A stretch of DNA of 64,000 bases from Sphingomonas chungangi. GTDB lineage: Bacteria; Pseudomonadota; Alphaproteobacteria; Sphingomonadales; Sphingomonadaceae. The stretch covers positions 1-64,000 of the forward strand of contig NZ_JACEIB010000024.1 in NCBI RefSeq assembly GCF_013778325.1, given 5' to 3'. Shown piece after piece: positions 44,987 to 53,319 of the stretch (position 1 is its first letter; the number at the start of each line of letters is the position of its first letter). Below the pieces are notes generated by a model. That model worked only from the letters and a program-made list of their open reading frames with translations, had not been told where the DNA came from and did no database searches. The position numbers and the translations under genes were made by a program.

Positions 44987-45447
44987 TGGGCGCGATGATC
45001 ATGGCGCTTGTCGTGCGCTATGGGCTGGTAATGCTGTTCATGCCGTTCAGCGCGCTCGACAAGATCTTCAATTTCGAAGGCGCGCTCAAGCAGTGCGGAC
45101 AAATCTTCAAGCCCAAGGCGCTGGCAGCGATCATCCTGCTTTGCGGTCTGGGAATCGAGGTCTTCTGCACGATCGGCGTCGTAACCGGGGTTGCGGATCG
45201 CGCTTGCGCGCTGATCCTCGCCGGTTACTGTGCTGCGACTGCTGTCCTCTACAAGCAATTCTGGGCACAGGGTGATTTCTGGGCCAATCCGGACGGCAAG
45301 GGGCGCACCCTGTTCTGGGATTTCCTCAAGAATCTATCGTTGGGTGCGGGCTTCCTGCTGATCGTCGTCGGCACCGACGGTCAAGGACTCGCGCCCTTCC
45401 TCGCCCATCCCCTCGCATCCAGCCATCCCTATGGAGTTCACCCATGA
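44986..45447 (+). CDS. DoxX-family membrane protein
   Basis: A 153-residue protein with four hydrophobic helices in the DoxX layout: ALVVRYGLVMLFMPFSALDK, the second helix LAAIILLCGLGIEVFCTIGV, ADRACALILAGYCAAT and a last helix GAGFLLIVVG. DoxX-type proteins are small membrane partners of oxidoreductases and quinone-linked systems. The ATG at 44986 shares a base with the GMC stop; a GTG at 44983 is equally possible (AAGGA six bases upstream). It overlaps the cupin gene by four bases, so the three are translationally coupled. Confidence 0.82.
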   Translation: MGAMIMALVVRYGLVMLFMPFSALDKIFNFEGALKQCGQIFKPKALAAIILLCGLGIEVFCTIGVVTGVADRACALILAGYCAATAVLYKQFWAQGDFWANPDGKGRTLFWDFLKNLSLGAGFLLIVVGTDGQGLAPFLAHPLASSHPYGVHP

Positions 45448-45890
45448 GCGATCCCGGCCCCAAGCCTTCCGTCCCCTTTTGGCATCTCCATGTCGGCGAG
45501 GACGGCGTCAGCCACCAGACGCAATGCGCGCTGACCGATTACGAGCTCAAGGGCGTCGGTCCTGCCGACCCGCAGTGGAACGACAAGATGGCGCGTGGCG
45601 AGGCGACCGTCGTCTTTACCGTACAGCCGGTCGGCTGGGTGGGCGACTGGCATGAGAATCCGGCGCCGCAATGGATCATCGTGCTCTCCGGGCGCTGGTG
45701 GATCGAAAGCATGGACGGCACCCGCATCGAGCAAGGTCCAGGCGAATTCTCCTTCGGCGAGGACCAGGGTTGTACCGAGACGGACGGCAAGAAGGGGCAT
45801 AAGTCCGGCACGATCGGAGATGAGCCCTGTTGCCTGATGACGGTGCAACTCCACGTCGATCCGAAGCGCGAGCCATGTCATCTGACGTGA
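45444..45890 (+). CDS. Cupin-domain protein
   Basis: A 148-residue protein with a single cupin barrel. The first cupin motif GDWHENPAPQWIIVLSGRWW carries the metal-ligand His and the conserved Gly-Arg turn; the second is GPGEFSFGEDQGCTETDGKKGH. The N-terminal half is unusual, FWHLHVGEDGVSHQTQCALT. It is coupled to DoxX (ATGA) and overlaps the VOC gene by 16 bases. Catalytic or binding role unknown. Confidence 0.8.
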   Translation: MSDPGPKPSVPFWHLHVGEDGVSHQTQCALTDYELKGVGPADPQWNDKMARGEATVVFTVQPVGWVGDWHENPAPQWIIVLSGRWWIESMDGTRIEQGPGEFSFGEDQGCTETDGKKGHKSGTIGDEPCCLMTVQLHVDPKREPCHLT

Positions 45891-46690
45891 GGCTCGCCGC
45901 CATAAAAGGCTTCCGGCTCGTCACCCAGAATCCGGAGCGCCTACGGCTGTTCTACGAGGCGCTGGGCTTCATCGCGTCCGATCCGATCGGCATCGAGGCA
46001 GGCGAGATGGAAGCACTCGGGCTCACCGGTTGTGGCATGCGTATAGCGATGGTCCTCGGCGAAAGCCGGCTCGATCTCGATTGTTTCGAGCAGCCCGGCC
46101 TCCCCTACCCCGCCGACGCGGACGCGGCGGACCTCGTCTTCCAGCATCTGGCGCTGGCGACCAGCGATGCAGGATCGGCCTGGTCGAACGCCTTAGCGGG
46201 CGGCGCGATGGCGATCAGCAGAACAGGCCCCGTCACGCTTCCGCCGTCCGCGGGCGGCGTGACCGCGGTCAAGTTTCGCGATCCCGACGGCCATCCGCTC
46301 GAACTCCTTGAGTTTCCGGCGGGCAGCAATTCGACCTGGCAGGGTCATGGCATGTTGGGGATCGACCATAGCGCTGTCTCCGTCGCTACCATAGACGACA
46401 GCTTTCGGTTCTATACGCGCCATGGCCTCAAGGTCGGCGATCGCACGCTCAATCACGGCCCGTCCCAGATCGCGCTCGACGGACTGGACGATGTGGTGGT
46501 CGATGTCGTGCCGATGAACCCATCCCGCGCGACGCCGCATATCGAACTGCTGCGATATCGCACGCCATCGGGCCGCACCTTTCCGCCAAGCTCGCCCAAT
46601 GACGTAGCAGCGACGCGGATCGTCTGGGTCACCGATCAGGAGACCCTTCTCCGCGACCCCGACGGTCACCTTCACCAGCTTACACGATAA
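45875..46690 (+). CDS. Two-domain VOC (glyoxalase/dioxygenase-fold) protein
   Basis: A 271-residue protein with two vicinal-oxygen-chelate modules. The first is about 8-145 (RLFYEALGFIA then DPDGHPLELLEFP). The second is about 153-271 (IDHSAVSVATIDDSFRFYTR and DPDGHLHQL). Both keep a His near the start and a Glu/Gln near the end as candidate metal ligands. The ATG at 45875 overlaps the cupin stop. It converges with the SMP-30 gene, overlapping it by 11 bases. VOC proteins range from extradiol dioxygenases to glyoxalases; no activity is assigned. Confidence 0.82.
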   Translation: MSSDVRLAAIKGFRLVTQNPERLRLFYEALGFIASDPIGIEAGEMEALGLTGCGMRIAMVLGESRLDLDCFEQPGLPYPADADAADLVFQHLALATSDAGSAWSNALAGGAMAISRTGPVTLPPSAGGVTAVKFRDPDGHPLELLEFPAGSNSTWQGHGMLGIDHSAVSVATIDDSFRFYTRHGLKVGDRTLNHGPSQIALDGLDDVVVDVVPMNPSRATPHIELLRYRTPSGRTFPPSSPNDVAATRIVWVTDQETLLRDPDGHLHQLTR

Positions 46691-47651
46691 GATCGATCGC
46701 CAGCAGATATTGCGTCGCGGCGATGAACAGGCGTCGGCCATCGACCCCGCCGAAGCAGCAATTGGATGCGACCACGGGCAAGGGGATGAAGCCGAGCTTG
46801 CAGTGATCCGGCGACCAGATGTGCACGCCATCGGCCGCCGTCGTCCACACCCAGCCCCGGGGGTCGACTGCGAAGCCGTCAGGATAGCCGTGATCGGTGT
46901 GACAGAAGAAGCGTCGGTTCGAGAGCGCCCCCTCCTTGCCGACGTCGAATGTGATGATCTCGTGCTTCTTGCCCGCTTTGAAACCTGGCACTTCACCAAG
47001 CGATAGTGACGTGTCCGACACGTAGAGCGTGCCGCCGTCGGCGCTGAATGCGAGGCCGTTCGGCTGCTCGAAATCGGCCATGCGGGTGAGTTCGCCACTC
47101 TTCGGGTCGAAGCGATAGACGCTGCGATGATCGATCTCCGGCTCGGCCAGCGCTCCCTGGTTGGGCATCACGATGCCGAAAATCGGATCGGTGAACCAGA
47201 TCGACCCGTCGGGCGCTACCGCGACGTCGTTGGGCGAATTTATACGCTTGCCCTCGTAATGGGTGACGATCGGTTCGGGCGAATTGTCATAGTCCCCGCC
47301 GCGGCTGATGCAGCGTCGACCATGTTCGCAATGCACGAGCGTGCCGTCGTGCTCGACGGCGTTGCCGTTCATGAACCAGGTGCCGTCGATCAACACCTCG
47401 ACATGGCCGTCGGGATACCATCCCAGCAATCGCCGGTTGGGCACGTCGGACCAGACCAGTCTCTGCTCTGTCGGCTGCCATACCGTGCCCTCGCCGTGGA
47501 TCGTGCCTTCATGCAGGATCAGCGGTGTCGCATCCCCCGACAGCACCTCCTCGAGCCGCGGATCGTCGAACTGTACGCCGCGGAATTCGGCCATTGCATC
47601 GGCTTCCCCCGCTCGATGGAGCAGGCGTCCCGGCTCGAGATTGCTTGTCAC
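46680..47651 (-). CDS. Second SMP-30/gluconolactonase/LRE-family protein
   Basis: A 323-residue six-bladed propeller lactonase. Metal-site residues are visible: Glu in GTIHGEGTVW, Asn in NSPNDVAVAPDGSIWFTDP, Asn in EQPNGLAFSADG and Asp in YPDGFAVD. It shares only the fold and motifs with the SMP-30 protein at 26285. The GTG at 47651 has GGAAGG upstream; an ATG at 47594 (MAEFRGVQFDD) is a reasonable alternative. It overlaps the VOC gene tail-to-tail and probably hydrolyses lactones formed by the GMC enzymes. Confidence 0.88.
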   Translation of the reverse strand: MTSNLEPGRLLHRAGEADAMAEFRGVQFDDPRLEEVLSGDATPLILHEGTIHGEGTVWQPTEQRLVWSDVPNRRLLGWYPDGHVEVLIDGTWFMNGNAVEHDGTLVHCEHGRRCISRGGDYDNSPEPIVTHYEGKRINSPNDVAVAPDGSIWFTDPIFGIVMPNQGALAEPEIDHRSVYRFDPKSGELTRMADFEQPNGLAFSADGGTLYVSDTSLSLGEVPGFKAGKKHEIITFDVGKEGALSNRRFFCHTDHGYPDGFAVDPRGWVWTTAADGVHIWSPDHCKLGFIPLPVVASNCCFGGVDGRRLFIAATQYLLAIDLIV

Positions 47652-47880
47652 TGCTTAGACCTTCCATTTTGAACGACCGCCATTTCTTGTTCCCGGCGTC
47701 GGTGGTCGTCGCTCGGCTCAGTTTACGATCCGCGCTTTACGAACTCTGTTGGGGATAACTGTCATAAGAGCCAGCTGATCCGTGCCCTGATCAACGTGTC
47801 GGCAGTCGAAGCTCGCTTTCTGGTGCGTCACGTCACGCATGTGCCGAAGGTAAGCGAAGCGCGACCGGAACGCCCGGTTT

Positions 47881-47958
47881 TGACGGAAGCTGCCATTGGC
47901 AGGCACAGGATGGAATGGGCGGAAAGTCCCACGATCCGATGTTCGCTTCCGGCTGCAG
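47881..47958 (+). repeat. Degenerate direct repeat, copy 1
   Basis: This unit begins TGACGGAAGCTGCC and ends GTTCGCTTCCGGCTGCAG. Copy 2, 125 bases further on, begins TGACAGAAGCTGCC and ends GATCGCTTCCTGCAG with a shared CGATCCG stretch before it. The two ends of each unit (GGAAGC and GCTTCC) are also inverted relative to each other. It resembles decayed, non-coding repeats scattered in sphingomonad genomes, though that comparison is from memory. Confidence 0.5.
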
Positions 47959-48005
47959 TCAACCGGATATCGCCGTTCACCCATGGTGGTGCGTACGTCC
48001 GGATC

Positions 48006-48081
48006 TGACAGAAGCTGCCGCCCGGGAGATATGAAGCTACCGATCTGCAGCCGCGCCCGATCCGGCGATCGCTTCCTGCAG
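48006..48081 (+). repeat. Degenerate direct repeat, copy 2
   Basis: Second copy of the unit at 47881-47958. The two ends (about 14 bases left, 20 bases right) match well and the middle has diverged. No open reading frame crosses both copies convincingly. Confidence 0.5.
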
Positions 48082-48219
48082 CAGGCGACCAAAATCAGAT
48101 GTTCAGACGCCGAGATCGAGATCTCGGTAGCTCTCGTTGGTTGGTCCACGGATGTGCAACACGATCGAGACCAATTTTGCGCGCCAGACGTTAGCTGGGA
48201 AACATCAGGAGAGATCACC

Positions 48220-48804
48220 ATGAAGCTCTATTTTTCGCCCGGCGCCTGCAGCATGGCTGATCATATCGCGCTGCACGAGGCGGGCTTGTCGTTCGATCAC
48301 GAAAAGGTCGACCTCAAGGCCAAGCGTACCGAGAGTGGAATCGACTATCTCACGATCAATCCGAAGGGCTATGTGCCGGCGTTGACGATCGATTCCGGCG
48401 AAACGCTGACCGAGAACGTCGCCATCCTCGACTGGATCGCGCATCAGGATGGCGCGCTCAAGCCGTCGGGCGCGATGGGACATACCTACCTTCTTCAGGC
48501 GCTGGCCTACATTTCGACCGAGATCCACAAGTCCTTCAAACCCTTCTTCGCGGGCGCTGAAGAAGATGAGAAAACGAAGGCGGCTGAGACTATCCTGAAG
48601 AGGATGAATTACCTCGCCGATACGATGAAGGGCGACTTTATGTTCGGCAGCGACGTGAGCGCCGCCGACTGCTATCTGTTCGTCATGCTGCTCTGGGCGC
48701 AGAAGAACGGCGTCGAAGTCCCCGCCAAACTCGAAGCGTTGCGCGATCGGATGCGCGAGCGTCCGGCGGTGCAGAAGGCGATGACGCACGAAGGCATGAT
48801 GTAG
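48220..48804 (+). CDS. gst: Beta-class-like glutathione S-transferase
   Basis: A 194-residue cytosolic protein. The thioredoxin-like N-terminal domain starts MKLYFSPGACSMADHIALHE, with Cys10 in the position that marks beta-class GSTs. GYVPALTIDSGETLTENVAI holds the cis-proline and the Glu/Ser that bind glutathione. The all-helical C-terminal domain contains FMFGSDVSAADCYLFV with the conserved N-capping Asp. The ATG at 48220 has AGGAGAG upstream; the longer frame from 47896 runs through the repeat region and was rejected. It conjugates or reduces electrophiles with glutathione. Confidence 0.92.
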   Translation: MKLYFSPGACSMADHIALHEAGLSFDHEKVDLKAKRTESGIDYLTINPKGYVPALTIDSGETLTENVAILDWIAHQDGALKPSGAMGHTYLLQALAYISTEIHKSFKPFFAGAEEDEKTKAAETILKRMNYLADTMKGDFMFGSDVSAADCYLFVMLLWAQKNGVEVPAKLEALRDRMRERPAVQKAMTHEGMM

Positions 48805-48852
48805 AGTCACCCGGTTCCCGTCGGTGCCGAACTTCTTCAGGAGCAGGCGAGA

Positions 48853-49308
48853 ATGCGCACGTTGACTGCCATCGTCCTGCTCCTATTGCCGGGCGCGGCC
48901 GGTGCACAGGCGGTGCAATCCGGCCCATGGGATGTCACATCAACCGCGGTGAGCCTCGATATACCGGGCGCGCCGGCCTTTTTGCTGCGGATGATGAAGG
49001 GCAAATCGAAGAGCGAGCGGAAATGCGTGTCTCCCGTGCAGGCCGTCGACGGCGTCGCCGCGCTGCTCGCTCCCGATCCGAAGGCCCAATGCCACGTCGA
49101 TAGTCAGCAGATCGCGGGCGGCCTGTACCATCAAGCCCTGACCTGCCCACAGAAGCAGGGTCCGCCGATTCGGATAACGCGGAGCGGCACCTACGACGCG
49201 GCGGGCTTTACGGGGCGGCTCGATATGGGTGGTCAGACGCCGAAGGGCGCGATGAGCATCGTGCTCGACCAGAAGGCAGTTCATGCTGCCGGCACATGCC
49301 GAGGATGA
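48853..49308 (+). CDS. DUF3617-like secreted protein
   Basis: A 151-residue periplasmic protein. The signal peptide (residues 1-19, MRTLTAIVLLLLPGAAGAQA) is followed by the DUF3617 pattern: GPWDVTSTAVSLDIPGAP, then KCVSPVQA, CHVDSQQIAGG and ALTCPQK, with conserved cysteines likely forming disulphides, and a GRLDMGG strand. DUF3617 proteins are common in sphingomonads and of unknown function. The ATG at 48853 has AGGAG about ten bases upstream; it is 48 bases after gst. Confidence 0.78.
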   Translation: MRTLTAIVLLLLPGAAGAQAVQSGPWDVTSTAVSLDIPGAPAFLLRMMKGKSKSERKCVSPVQAVDGVAALLAPDPKAQCHVDSQQIAGGLYHQALTCPQKQGPPIRITRSGTYDAAGFTGRLDMGGQTPKGAMSIVLDQKAVHAAGTCRG

Positions 49309-49468
49309 AGGATGGCCAAGTGCAGCGTGTGTGGATGTTCCATTCCTCAGCGTATAGGTAATCCGGAACACGTTTCCCGCCGTATCTCAATCATGCGCAG
49401 GCAACATGACGATCCATTCGCTCGGCGCGACCTGGTTGGGCAAACGCCTGTGACGTCAGGCTAAGGCG

Positions 49469-49843
49469 ATGCTTGGCCTTCTGATCCTCGCCGTGCATGT
49501 CGGCATCATCCTGTTCAACATCTTCGGGCTGATCGCGATTCCGTTCGGCGCATGGCGCCGGTGGAGCTTCGTGCGGGCGCCTGTGTGGCGTTATCTCCAC
49601 ATACTTTCGCTGGGCCTCGTCGCCGTTCAAGCAGCGCTCGGTCGTGCCTGCTTCCTGACGATCTGGCAGGATGCGCTGACCGAAGGGGCACCAGAAAGCC
49701 AGCCGCTGATCGCGAGGACAGTCGATGCGCTGATCTACTGGCCCATCCCGATCTGGGTCTTTGCTGTCGGCTATGTGCTGATCTTCGCCTATGCGCTCGC
49801 GCTGATGTGGTTCGTCCCGCCGCGCCGCTTCGGTCGGCCGTAG
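49469..49843 (+). CDS. DUF2784 membrane protein
   Basis: A 124-residue protein with three hydrophobic helices (LLILAVHVGIILFNIFGL; HILSLGLVAVQAALGR; WPIPIWVFAVGYVLIFAYAL) and the family's conserved His/Trp/Cys positions (WRYLHILSLG, RACFLTIWQ). DUF2784 has no assigned function. AAGG lies just before the ATG. Confidence 0.82.
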   Translation: MLGLLILAVHVGIILFNIFGLIAIPFGAWRRWSFVRAPVWRYLHILSLGLVAVQAALGRACFLTIWQDALTEGAPESQPLIARTVDALIYWPIPIWVFAVGYVLIFAYALALMWFVPPRRFGRP

Positions 49844-49945
49844 CGCGATCCTCGCATTCTGCAGCCAACGCCGCGGTCAGTCCGATCGGCTACGGGATGC
49901 GTTGAAGCGTCGGTGCTCCAGTGAGGTGCACGGAGAGAAAACAAT

Positions 49946-51397
49946 ATGACCGTCGCCGAACGCGCTGCAATGCTGATGGAAGGCGCCGTCCGCGCGGTAT
50001 CATCCCCAGTGATCTCGGGGCTGGCGTCATTCAATCGCTGGCGGCTTCCGCCCCGCGATGCCCCGCATCCGCTGCTGACCGGCATCCACCAGCCGATGAC
50101 CGAAGAGCTCACCTTGACCGATCTTGTGGTCGAAGGTGTGATCCCGCCCGAGCTTGACGGACGTTATGCGCGGATCGGTCCCAATCCCGTCGATCCCGAT
50201 CCGCGCAGCTATCACTTCTTCACCGGCGACGGCATGATCCATGGCATCCGGATCGCCGATGGCCGTGCGCACTGGTACCGCAACCGCTGGATACGATCGA
50301 ACGCAGTGGCCAAAGCCCGAGGTGTCGCACCAGCGCCGGGGCCGCGGCATATCTTCGATACGGTGAACACCAGCATCCTCGGCCACGCCGGCGGAGCATA
50401 CGCGCTGGTCGAGGCCGGCAGCACGCCCGTCCGCTTCGGCGAGGAACTGGACGAGCAGCGCTTCGACGATTTCGCAGGCACACTCCCCGGTTCGTTCACG
50501 GCGCACCCGCGACGCGATCCGGCGACAGGCGAGCTTCATGCGATCTGCTATGAAGCGACCGATCCCAATCGCGTCCGCTACAATGTCATCGATACGCCGG
50601 GTAAGGTGCGGCGGTCGGTCGTCATCCCGGTCTCACACGGCCCGCTCATTCACGATTGTGCGATCACCGATCGGTTCGTGATCATCCTCGATCTGCCGCT
50701 GACGCTCTCGCTGCGAACCGTCATCTCGGGTCGTGGCTTCCCGTATCGTTGGAATCCCCATCATGCCGCGCGCCTTGGATTGCTGCCCCGCGAGGGCGAA
50801 GCTAGCGACATCATCTGGATTCCGCTCGATCCCTGCTTCGTTTTCCATACCGCCAACGCCTATGATCTGCCCGACGGCCGCGTCGTCCTCGACGTGATCG
50901 CCTACGAGCGGATGTTCTCCGACGAGAATGACGGCCCCGACGCCAACCCGCGCGGGTTCGAGCGCTGGACGATCGATCCCGCGGCTCGGACGGTCAAACA
51001 GCGCACCCTCGACCATACGCCGCAGGAATTGCCGCGGATCGACGAGCGCCGCACCGGTCGCGCCTACCGCTATTCCTACGCTATGGGATTGCCGACTGAG
51101 ATCGGCGAGACACTGGTCGGCGAAGCGCCTTTGTTCAAGCATGACCTCGAGACGGGCGTCAGCACGGCTCACGATTTTGGTCCGGGCCGCGTGGCGGGCG
51201 AATTCATGTTCGTGCCTCGTAATCCTGAAGCGGAAGAAGACGACGGCTGGCTGATCGGCCTGGTAATCGAAGCCGGTGGCGTAGGAACGTCGCTGGAGAT
51301 CATCGATGCGCGTAAGATAGATCAGGCGCCGGTCGCCGCGATCAGGCTGCCGCACCGTGTTCCGCCCGGCATCCACGGTACATGGCTGGCGGCATAG
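49946..51397 (+). CDS. Carotenoid oxygenase (RPE65) family protein
   Basis: A 483-residue seven-bladed propeller enzyme. The four Fe(II)-ligand histidines are visible in their usual contexts: FTAHPRRDP, LIHDCAITDRF, CFVFHTANAYD and PPGIHGTWLA at the C-terminus. GRYARIGPNPVDPDPRSYHFFTGDG near residues 70-95 is the typical N-terminal signature (quoted loosely). Members cleave carotenoids, apocarotenoids or stilbenoid lignin dimers such as lignostilbene. No terpene or lignin genes adjoin it, so the substrate is open. GGAGA lies upstream of the ATG. Confidence 0.9.
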   Translation: MTVAERAAMLMEGAVRAVSSPVISGLASFNRWRLPPRDAPHPLLTGIHQPMTEELTLTDLVVEGVIPPELDGRYARIGPNPVDPDPRSYHFFTGDGMIHGIRIADGRAHWYRNRWIRSNAVAKARGVAPAPGPRHIFDTVNTSILGHAGGAYALVEAGSTPVRFGEELDEQRFDDFAGTLPGSFTAHPRRDPATGELHAICYEATDPNRVRYNVIDTPGKVRRSVVIPVSHGPLIHDCAITDRFVIILDLPLTLSLRTVISGRGFPYRWNPHHAARLGLLPREGEASDIIWIPLDPCFVFHTANAYDLPDGRVVLDVIAYERMFSDENDGPDANPRGFERWTIDPAARTVKQRTLDHTPQELPRIDERRTGRAYRYSYAMGLPTEIGETLVGEAPLFKHDLETGVSTAHDFGPGRVAGEFMFVPRNPEAEEDDGWLIGLVIEAGGVGTSLEIIDARKIDQAPVAAIRLPHRVPPGIHGTWLAA

Positions 51398-51412
51398 ACC
51401 AAGCGCGCCGGT

Positions 51413-51438
51413 GGAACGATCATCCGTCGCCCCGCATT
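51413..51438 (+). promoter_or_regulatory. EcfG-like promoter candidate upstream of the DUF4142 gene
   Basis: GGAAC at 51413-51417, a 17-base spacer, then CATT at 51435-51438, one base off the EcfG consensus GGAAC-N16/17-CGTT. It ends 28 bases before the DUF4142 start, a sensible promoter position. Identity is tentative. Confidence 0.4.
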
Positions 51439-51466
51439 GAGCTGTCGAGTAAAACGGAGAAATCGC

Positions 51467-51964
51467 ATGAAGCCGCGGGCCCTTTCATTTCTCGTCGTTT
51501 TGCTCGGCGCGACGACAGTTCACGCCGCGACTGCCACGACGTCCGACCGTAATTTTGTCGCCAAGGTCTCGCAGGGTGGTATGTTCGAGGTTGCGGCTGG
51601 AAAGCTCGCGGAAACGAAAGGGTCGACCCAGGATGTTCGAGACTTCGCGACGGCTGAAGTCCACGATCACATGCTGGTCGGCAACAAGCTGAAGGCCATT
51701 TCAACAAGCGAAGGCGTGGCGATTTCGGACAGGCCCAATGCTGGGTTTTCGGGCAAGCTGTCTCATCTGTCGGGCCTCTCGGGGACTGCGTTCGACGCAG
51801 CCTACCTGACCGAGATGGCCGCGCTGCATGATGCCGATGGCGCTGCCTTCGCCAAGGAGGCGACGGACGGGGGAAGTTCTGCTTATCGCGCATTTGGCGC
51901 CGAGACCCACCGTATCGTCCAACGGCATATCGGTGCAATTCACGGCGCGCCCCTTCCGCGCTGA
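51467..51964 (+). CDS. DUF4142 exported protein
   Basis: A 165-residue periplasmic protein. The signal peptide covers about residues 1-21, followed by the DUF4142 ferritin-like helical bundle: DRNFVAKVSQGGMFEVAAGKLA, VRDFATAEVHDHMLVGNKLK, FDAAYLTEMAALHDADGAAF and ETHRIVQRHIG. The ATG at 51467 with GGAG eight bases upstream was preferred to an earlier in-frame ATG (51437). It sits 15 bases before the ECF sigma gene and is probably in its regulon or operon. Function unknown; such genes are often stress-induced in sphingomonads. Confidence 0.85.
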   Translation: MKPRALSFLVVLLGATTVHAATATTSDRNFVAKVSQGGMFEVAAGKLAETKGSTQDVRDFATAEVHDHMLVGNKLKAISTSEGVAISDRPNAGFSGKLSHLSGLSGTAFDAAYLTEMAALHDADGAAFAKEATDGGSSAYRAFGAETHRIVQRHIGAIHGAPLPR

Positions 51965-51979
51965 CCGGGTCTGAGAGCG

Positions 51980-52527
51980 GTGTCCACGTCGGAGCGCGAA
52001 GCACTGGCAGCGGCTTTGCGAAAGGTAGCGACCGGAGACCGCAAAGCGTTTGAAGACGTCTATCACCTGACGTCGGCAAAACTTTTCGGCGTCTGCCTGC
52101 GGATTCTGCCCACACGCATGAAGCGGAAGAAGCGGCTCAGGAAGTCTATATCGCGGTTTGGCAGAAGGCTGGTTCGTTTGACGAGAGCCGCGGCACAGCG
52201 ATGACCTGGCTGATCACGCTGGCTCGCAATCGCGCGGTCGACCGGTTGCGAGCGGCGGGCAAGGTCATGACCGCCCCGCTCGATTATGCAGACGGGCTTG
52301 CCGATCCGACGCCGCTTGCGAGCGATACCGCTGAGATCGCGGACACCGAACGACGTCTCCTGGACTGCATGGCCACGCTCGAAGGGCGGGACGCGGACTG
52401 CATAAAGACAGCCTTCTTCCAGGGTTCGACCTATTCGGAACTCGCTGCTCGATCCTCAACGCCTGTCGGGACGATGAAGAGTCGTATCCGCAGAGCCCTG
52501 CTCAAGCTGCGCGAGTGCCTGCAATGA
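51980..52527 (+). pseudogene. ECF sigma factor (SigK-like) broken by a one-base frameshift
   Basis: Two frames together make a complete ECF sigma factor. The first (GTG at 51980) reads through region 2.1 (YHLTSAKLFGVCLRILPT) and then turns Arg/Lys-rich. Shifting one base at about 52110-52117 restores region 2 (HEAEEAAQEVYIAVWQKAG), which runs without a break into MTWLITLARNRAVDRLRA and region 4 (CIKTAFFQGSTYSELAARSS). One base is missing near the ACACGCATGAAG stretch. Repaired length is 182 residues, normal for the family. The gene overlaps the anti-sigma gene by four bases. Unless this is a sequencing error, the sigma factor is dead. Confidence 0.85.
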
Positions 52528-53243
52528 GCACAGATGTGATGGTGCCGGAGGCCAATGATCTCCTCGCGGCGGAATTGGCGTTCGGGCTTCTCGATCCCCG
52601 TGATCGTGCCGACGCTGAACGGCGCGTCGCAATGGAGCCGGCTCTCGCGGGCGTCTATCGAAAATGGCAGGACTATGCGGCCGCGCTCGCGGCTGGGAAT
52701 GCCGAACAGCCTCCATCATCGCTGTGGCCCTCGATCCAAGCGAGGATTGCCGCCAACGACACAGTCGCTCTGCCCACCAGAGCTGCGCTCCGCAGGTGGC
52801 AGGCCGGAACGGTTGTCGCGATCGTCGCAGCGCTGGGGCTTGGCGCTCTCGCGCTTCAACGCACTTCACCGCCGCCAGCGTCGAAGCTGGCGGCGGTGAC
52901 GCGGAATGCGCCGCCGTTGGTGGCTGTCCTGAAAGGCGATGCGAACAGGGCCATCGTCGTGATTTCCTTTGATCGCTCGAGCAATCACCTGTCGACGGTT
53001 CCGACGGGATTACGCATTGGCGATCATTCGGCTGAGCTGTGGGTGATCCCCAAGGGCGGGAAGCCCAACACCCTGGGGCTCGTTGCGACGGATAAGCCGG
53101 ACTGGAAGCCTGCAACGCACGCCGCCAGAACCTTGATCAGGGAAGGCGCTGTCCTCGCGATTTCGGTTGAGCCGATAGGTGGCTCGCCCACTGGGCAACC
53201 TACCGGCCCTGTCATTCTTACCGGCGCTATCGAAGCGAGCTGA
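52524..53243 (+). CDS. RskA-type anti-sigma factor
   Basis: A 239-residue membrane protein. The cytoplasmic N-terminal anti-sigma domain (about 1-80) carries NDLLAAELAFGLLDPRDRADAERRV in outline, typical of RskA proteins, and a single membrane helix spans about 90-108 (AGTVVAIVAALGLGALALQ). The periplasmic domain ends in GPVILTGAIE as in anti-sigma-K factors. The ATG at 52524 overlaps the sigma stop. It should bind and silence the ECF sigma factor encoded just upstream; with that gene frameshifted its partner may be missing. Confidence 0.85.
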   Translation: MSTDVMVPEANDLLAAELAFGLLDPRDRADAERRVAMEPALAGVYRKWQDYAAALAAGNAEQPPSSLWPSIQARIAANDTVALPTRAALRRWQAGTVVAIVAALGLGALALQRTSPPPASKLAAVTRNAPPLVAVLKGDANRAIVVISFDRSSNHLSTVPTGLRIGDHSAELWVIPKGGKPNTLGLVATDKPDWKPATHAARTLIREGAVLAISVEPIGGSPTGQPTGPVILTGAIEAS

Positions 53244-53319
53244 CGACATCCGGATTGGCGTAGCTCTCGTATCTCCTTGCGTGCCTCTCGAAGGTGCCGA
53301 CGATACAAGGATGAGAGTG

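Larger units (their letters stand above)
47652..48219. other. Non-coding gap with a degenerate duplicated segment
   Basis: About 568 bases with no convincing gene. Long frames exist on both strands (for example minus 47718-48221) but their composition is Arg/Ser-rich without ribosome sites. The segment contains two imperfect copies of a roughly 77-base unit, listed separately. The GST promoter should lie near its right end. Confidence 0.55.

Noticed and set aside
47896-48219. Longer start for the GST gene
   Set aside because: The extra 108 codons are non-coding in character; the ATG at 48220 has a good ribosome site and the standard GST N-terminus.
47718-48221. 167-codon minus-strand frame upstream of gst
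   Set aside because: Runs through degenerate repeats; the apparent repeats in its protein follow from the DNA repeats, not from coding constraint.
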